From positions 186,001 to 250,000 of the forward strand of contig JADJPN010000003.1 in the NCBI GenBank assembly GCA_016713235.1: DNA of 64,000 nucleotides. Direction: 5' to 3'. The notes beneath the pieces are model-generated. The model saw only the letters and a list, made by a program, of their open reading frames with translations, was not told the origin of the DNA and did no database searches. The position numbers were made by a program, and so were the translations under genes. Within the stretch, counting starts at the first letter, position 1, and every line of letters begins with the position of its first letter. Of this stretch, positions 59,549 to 64,000 are shown piece by piece. This stretch comes from Hyphomicrobiales bacterium (lineage in GTDB: Bacteria > Pseudomonadota > Alphaproteobacteria > Rhizobiales > Xanthobacteraceae).

Positions 59549-61373
59549 ATGGCAAGTATTGGCTCGGCCAATCTTCTTATTCTGGTAGGCGCGGCGCTGG
59601 CCGTGCTCGGCGTCTTTTCGAGCCTGGTCGCCTCCCGCATCGGCGCCCCGTTGCTGTTGATCTTCCTCTTGGTCGGCCTGCTTGCGGGCGAAGAGGGCCC
59701 CGGCGGCATCAAGTTCAACGACTTTTACTCGACCTATGTGGTCGGCTCCGGCGGCGCTCGCGATCGTTCTGTTCGATGGCGGGTTGCGCACGCGCTTTGC
59801 CGCGTTCCGCGGCGCGCTTTACCCCGCGATCACGCTTGCGACGCTTGGTGTTGTTATGACGGCCGTTCTGGTCGGGGTGGTCGCTTCATATCTCCTGAAC
59901 TTGAGCTGGACCGAGGGGCTGCTGGTCGGCTCGATCGTGGCTTCGACCGACGCCGCCGCGGTTTTCTTTCTGCTGCGGGCGGGCGGACAACAATTGAAAC
60001 GGCGCGTTGCGGCGACGCTGGAAATGGAATCCGGCACCAACGATCCGATCGCGGTCTTCATGACGATTCTGCTCGTCCAGTTGATTTTGCTGGGCGGACA
60101 TTCCTCGGTGGGCGAAATCGCCTTCGCTGCGGCGCGCGAAGCAACGGTCGGCTCGCTCGTAGGCATTGCCGGTGGGTTTGCGATTTCCGTGGCATTGAAC
60201 AGGATTGCGCTGCCTTCGGGGCTACATCCATTGCTGGTCGTCGCGAGCGCACTCTTTATCTATGCGCTGGCGGTTATATTGGGCGGTTCCGGCTTTCTCG
60301 CCGCATATCTCGCCGGCATCGTACTCGGCAATCGTCCGGTGCGTGCTTTTGCTTCGATCACTACGTTCCATGACACGCTGACCTGGCTCTGCCAGATCGC
60401 GATGTTTATCATGCTGGGACTGCTGGTGACGCCTTCGAAGCTGATTCCGGATCTGGCGGCAGCATTCGCGATTGCATTCTTCCTTATCGCTATCGCGCGG
60501 CCGGTTGCGGTCTGGTTATGCCTCGCGCCATTCGGATTCCAGAAGCACGAAAAGATTTTTATGTCCTGGGTTGGCCTGCGCGGTGCCGTTTCGATCTTTC
60601 TCGCCGCGATCCCGATGCTCTCGCAGGTGCCGAACGCGCAGACTTATTTCAGCGTGGCCTTCGTCATCGTTGTTGTCTCGCTGATCGTACAGGGCTGGTC
60701 GCTGACGCATGTCGGGCGCAGGCTCGGTGTCGCGCTCGACGATCCGGCGCCATCGGTGAAGCGCATTGAAATCGACTTGCCCGGTCAGCTCGACGAAGAA
60801 CTCGTCGGCTACCCGATTGTCGAAGGTAGCCCGGTCGTGGGTCACGGCACATGGCCTGCATGGGCAAAGCCGGTGCTCATCATCCGCAACGAAGCGATCC
60901 TGTCTCCGCAGGAAGCGGGCACGCTTCGCATCGGCGATTACGGATATTTCCTGGCACCGCCGCAGCGCGTCGAACGCCTCGATCGCCTGTTCGCGCCGAA
61001 CGAAGGCTATATCGACGAGGAAACCTCGGCCGCGTTCCCGTTCAAGGGCGATGTGCGGCTCGGCGCGATCGCGGATATGTACGATTTGAAGGTGCCGCCT
61101 GCGGAGCGGGAGATGACCGTCGCGGAACTGTTCAATCAGCGCTTCGAGGATAATCCGCGCCCCGGCAACCAGATCGATTTCGGCCACGCCCGGCTCGTGG
61201 TACGCGACATAGACGATGACAACGTCTCCGAAGCGCGGCTCGACTTCGTGCAGGAACCGCAGGGCGGCTTTGCGCCGATACGTTCGACTTCGGTCCGCCG
61301 GCTGTTAGGCTATCCGAAGCGGCTCGCACGCAAGGTCGCGCGCAAACCCCGACGCAAACCCTTAAACGAGTAA
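59549..61373 (+). pseudogene. cvrA: CvrA-type cation/proton antiporter, one frameshift
   Basis: About 608 residues when repaired. N-terminal CPA1 transporter domain with about twelve helices (key Asp residues in LFDGGLRT and STDAAAVF), then a cytoplasmic tail with TrkA-C-like (LDEELVGYPIVEGSPV) and CorC/HlyC-like (RLGAIADMYDLKV, VRDIDDD) domains, as in K+/H+ antiporter CvrA (NhaP2). The first frame runs to about 59747 and the rest is in the next frame; one extra base in TCCGG (59747-59751) explains the shift. The start is an ATG at 59549, preceded by AAAGACGTC. Full conservation beyond the break suggests consensus error. Confidence 0.85.
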
Positions 61374-61390
61374 ATAGTGGAGAACTAAGA

Positions 61391-61825
61391 ATGAAAAGCT
61401 ACGCCAGCGCTCACTGGGAAGGCTCGCCGAAAGACGGCACCGGAACCCTCAGCACGAAGTCCGGTGTCTTGAAGGACTCTCCCTACAGCGCGAAGGCGCG
61501 CTTCGAAGGCGGCACCTCCCAGACCACGCCGGAAGAAATGATCGCAGCGGCGCATGCGGGCTGCTTCACCATGGCACTCGGCTTCGGCCTGATGCGCGCT
61601 GGCATCGACCAGAAGTCCATCAGCACCGAGGCTGAAGTCGAAGTCATTCTCGGCGAGAAGGGCGCGAATATCACCGGCATCAAGCTCAAGACTTCGGTGG
61701 TCGCTCCGGGCGCGGATGCCGCGAAGATCAAGGAAGCGGCCGAAGGCGCGAAGGCAAATTGCCCGATTTCGAAAGCGCTGGCAGGCGTGCCTTCGATTAC
61801 CCTGGAAGTCGAAACCAAAGTCTGA
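61391..61825 (+). CDS. osmC: OsmC family peroxiredoxin
   Basis: A 144-residue OsmC-type organic hydroperoxide reductase. The catalytic Cys pair is C58 (HAGCFTMAL) and C124 (ANCPISKAL), and the Glu/Arg that assists is in TTPEEM. It reduces organic peroxides with lipoylated or thiol partners. Starts at ATG 61391, after the antiporter and 17 bp downstream; it may be co-transcribed. Confidence 0.93.
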   Translation: MKSYASAHWEGSPKDGTGTLSTKSGVLKDSPYSAKARFEGGTSQTTPEEMIAAAHAGCFTMALGFGLMRAGIDQKSISTEAEVEVILGEKGANITGIKLKTSVVAPGADAAKIKEAAEGAKANCPISKALAGVPSITLEVETKV

Positions 61826-61862
61826 TCTGTCGCTTTGAAGCGTAGCCGCGTAACATCCCTCG

Positions 61863-63011
61863 ATGCATCCCGTATTCGCCAATCTGCCGACCACGGTATT
61901 CGAGGTGATGTCGCGGCTCGCACGCGAACACGACGCGATCAATCTCGGCCAGGGCTTTCCCGACGATCCCGGCCCTGAAGATGTTCGCCGGAAAGCAGCA
62001 GAAGCTGTCATCTCCGGCTGGAACCAGTATCCGCCGATGATGGGCTTGCCTGAATTGCGCGCGGCGGTCGCGAGCCACTACGCGCATTGGCAGAATGTCG
62101 CGCTCGATCCTGAATCCGAAATCATGATTACGTCGGGCGCGACCGAAGCGCTGACGGGCGCGATCCTCACTCTGATCGAGCCGGGTGACGAAGTCGTTCT
62201 GTTTCAGCCGCTCTATGACTCGTATCTGCCGATGGTGAAGCGGGCGGGCGGGATTCCGAAACTCGTGCGGCTCGAACCGCCGCATTGGCGCATCGCCGAA
62301 GATGCACTGAGACAGGTATTCACGAAAAAAACGAAAGCCGTCCTGTTCAACAATCCGCACAATCCCGCGGGCGTCATCTATTCGATGGACGATCTTAAAT
62401 TGCTCGCACGCTTCTGCGAGGAGTTCGACGCCGTCGCGATTTGTGACGAGGTCTGGGAGCATGTCGTCTTCGACGGACGCAAGCACGTCTCGATGCTGAG
62501 CGTTCCCGGCATGCGCGAGCGCACGGTGAAGATCGGTTCGGCTGGAAAAATCTTCTGCCTCACGGGATGGAAGGTCGGCTTTGTCTGTGCCGCGCCTGCA
62601 TTGATGCGCGGGCTCTCGAAGGCGCATCAGTTTATCACCTTCACCACGCCGCCGAACTTGCAGGCCGCGGTGGCTTACGGCCTTGGCAAGACCGACGATT
62701 ATTTTCTCGATATGCGCTCGACGCTTGCGCGCTCGCGCGATCGGTTTGCATCGGGTCTCAAGAAGCTCGGCTTCGATCCGCTGGAGAGTCAGGGAACGTA
62801 TTTCCTGAACGTCGATCTGGCGGCGCTCGGTATTAACGAGCGTGACGACGATTTCTGCCGGCGGCTTGTCACGGAGAACAAGGTCGCGGCAATTCCGGTC
62901 TCGGCCTTCTATGCGGAGGAACCGGTTACCAGCGTGGTGCGGTTCTGTTTTGCGAAGCGCGATGCCACGCTCGATGGCGCGCTGGAGCGACTTTCGGCGT
63001 TCGCGCGTTAA
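61863..63011 (+). CDS. PLP-dependent aminotransferase class I/II
   Basis: A 382-residue fold type I aminotransferase of the kynurenine/methionine aminotransferase (YbdL) type. The PLP lysine is K229 in SAGKIFCLTGWKVG. Other marks: GQGFPDDPGP, SGATEALTGAI and NNPHNPAGVIYS. Probable substrates are glutamine, methionine or kynurenine. Start ATG 61863 fits. It is followed by a long intergenic region with a sigma-54 promoter serving urtA. Confidence 0.9.
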   Translation: MHPVFANLPTTVFEVMSRLAREHDAINLGQGFPDDPGPEDVRRKAAEAVISGWNQYPPMMGLPELRAAVASHYAHWQNVALDPESEIMITSGATEALTGAILTLIEPGDEVVLFQPLYDSYLPMVKRAGGIPKLVRLEPPHWRIAEDALRQVFTKKTKAVLFNNPHNPAGVIYSMDDLKLLARFCEEFDAVAICDEVWEHVVFDGRKHVSMLSVPGMRERTVKIGSAGKIFCLTGWKVGFVCAAPALMRGLSKAHQFITFTTPPNLQAAVAYGLGKTDDYFLDMRSTLARSRDRFASGLKKLGFDPLESQGTYFLNVDLAALGINERDDDFCRRLVTENKVAAIPVSAFYAEEPVTSVVRFCFAKRDATLDGALERLSAFAR

Positions 63012-63328
63012 GTGCCGTCCTTGAGAATACACGATTATTTGAGCGGGGTTCCGTAGCGATTTAACGGCAAGATCACCGGCACGTTTGCCGCCGATACGAC
63101 GAATGCGTGACCGGCGAAGCCCAGTCGAGCGGGGGTTGCCTGGTTTTTAAACAGCGAAATTAGTGCTGCCTAAAAAATAATCTGCACCACAAAAGGAAGC
63201 TGGAAGATCAGCTTGAATCGCTCAATCGGGCGGTTGGCATGTGCGTTGCAATACCCCTGTCAGGCGCAAGCGTCCGCCAATGTTCGCGCGCCTTCGATCC
63301 ATCCGGCTCGAACCTCAGGGGAGCTTTC
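63012..63328. other. Regulatory intergenic region before urtA
   Basis: A 317-bp region without a gene. It contains the sigma-54 promoter (63235-63250) and a TGCACCA half site (63182-63188) that resembles an NtrC-binding site. AT-rich block AAAAAATAA lies at about 63171-63180. Nothing else was identified. Confidence 0.6.
63235..63250 (+). promoter_or_regulatory. Sigma-54 (RpoN) promoter of urtA
   Basis: TGGCATG-TGCG-TTGCA matches the consensus TGGCACG-N4-TTGCA with one mismatch, and the invariant GG and GC are spaced as required. It lies about 80 bp upstream of the urtA ATG, a reasonable leader length. NtrC-dependent activation under nitrogen limitation is expected for urea transport; it is inferred. 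Confidence 0.8.
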
Positions 63329-64000
63329 ATGTTGAATATGTTCAAGAAGCTCGGCGTCGCGGCAGGTGCTGCGGCTCTGGCTGTTTCGATCTCGGCGGCG
63401 CCCGCTGCCGCGCAGGACACCATCAAGGTCGGTATCCTGCACTCGCTGTCCGGCACGATGGCAATCTCCGAGACCACGTTGAAAGACGTGATGCTCATGC
63501 TCATCGAAGAGCAAAACAAGAAGGGTGGCGTACTCGGCAAGAAGCTCGAGGCCGTCGTCGTCGATCCCGCTTCGAACTGGCCGCTGTTCGCGGAAAAGGC
63601 ACGCGAGCTGATCGTCAAGGATAAGGTCTCGGTCGTGTTCGGCTGCTGGACTTCGGTGTCCCGCAAGTCCGTGCTGCCGGTGTTCAAGGAACTGAACTCG
63701 ATCCTGTTCTATCCGGTGCAGTACGAAGGCGAAGAGTCCGAGCGTAACGTGTTCTACACGGGCGCCGCGCCGAACCAGCAGGCGATCCCCGCGGTCGACT
63801 ATCTCGCCAAGGAATACAAGATCGAGCGCTGGGTGCTTGCGGGCACCGACTACGTCTATCCGCGCACCACGAACAAGATCCTTGAAGCGTACCTCAAGTC
63901 GAAGGGCGTCAAGGACGAAGACATCATGATCAACTACACGCCATTCGGTCACTCCGACTGGCAGACGATCGTCGCCTCGATCAAGAAGTTCGGCGCCGGC
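63329..64000 (+). CDS. urtA: Urea ABC transporter substrate-binding protein, 3'-truncated
   Basis: The first 224 residues of a UrtA-type periplasmic binding protein; the gene runs off the right edge. A signal peptide (ALAVSISAAPAAAQ, cleavage near residue 28) is followed by the Livf-type start DTIKVGILHSLSGTMAISE, then FGCWTSVSRKSVLP and YPVQYEGEESERN, diagnostic of UrtA. An AGGGGAG site precedes ATG 63329. The rest of the urtABCDE operon should lie beyond the window. Transcription is expected from the sigma-54 promoter upstream. Confidence 0.93.
   Translation, partial: MLNMFKKLGVAAGAAALAVSISAAPAAAQDTIKVGILHSLSGTMAISETTLKDVMLMLIEEQNKKGGVLGKKLEAVVVDPASNWPLFAEKARELIVKDKVSVVFGCWTSVSRKSVLPVFKELNSILFYPVQYEGEESERNVFYTGAAPNQQAIPAVDYLAKEYKIERWVLAGTDYVYPRTTNKILEAYLKSKGVKDEDIMINYTPFGHSDWQTIVASIKKFGAG

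Overview
The window reads as chromosomal DNA of an alphaproteobacterium of the order Hyphomicrobiales (Rhizobiales), most likely in the Bradyrhizobium/Xanthobacteraceae neighbourhood. Reasons: it is GC-rich with long antisense shadow frames; it carries the complete very-long-chain fatty acid lipid A cluster (acpXL, fabZXL, fabF2XL, fabF1XL, SDR, Zn-dehydrogenase, lpxXL) typical of rhizobia and relatives; and it has a class II DAHP synthase, DUF2865 and DUF2336 proteins, a psd-pssA pair, a second gltX, a TorF-type porin and a MotA/MotB pair of rhizobial type. This placement is inference from gene content, not from a marker-gene comparison.

Layout. 1-766: end of an extradiol dioxygenase gene. 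871-3561: two tandem DUF2336 paralogues (the first frame-broken) and a PilZ protein. 3622-8557: tRNA-Val(CAC), gph, rpiA, a DUF2059 protein, a frame-broken gor, and a Tat-exported FAD amine oxidase. 8565-10951: a visibly AT-richer accessory patch with a DUF2971-like gene, a decayed VOC gene and an unrecognised gene ending in an HEPN-like R-x4-H motif. 10960-18576: hydrolase, class II DAHP synthase, membrane protein, nadE, gltX, DUF2865. 18643-26222: tyrosine/homogentisate catabolism (maiA, a PaiB-type regulator, a MarR regulator, then divergently hmgA, FAH-family hydrolase, MBL-fold protein, exported protein, FAD monooxygenase, DUF2783). 26550-38572: housekeeping genes (porin, creA, cysS, cimA, VOC, LOG, Atm1-type ABC exporter, FkbM methyltransferase, psd, pssA). 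38738-48896: two adjacent TRAP transporters (P-Q-M, then Q-M-P), two SDRs, a GST and mmsA. 49124-52219: motAB-like pair, rhodanese, polyamine-type binding protein. 52216-58244: the VLCFA/lipid A operon on the minus strand. 58493-61373: copper handling (DUF2946, PCu(A)C) and a CvrA-type antiporter. 61391-64000: OsmC, an aminotransferase and the start of urtA behind a good sigma-54 promoter.

Two matters dominate the reading. First, at least nine genes are broken by single-base indels in both directions, including genes normally essential or conserved (gor, cimA, cvrA, a TRAP subunit). This is far more than expected of real decay and suggests consensus errors, so those genes are described as full-length loci with the break marked. 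Second, the parts most likely to repay study are the AT-rich accessory patch with the HEPN-like gene, the ketosynthase pair in which one partner (FabF2XL) has lost all three catalytic residues, and several unexplained repeat/palindrome arrays in intergenic DNA.
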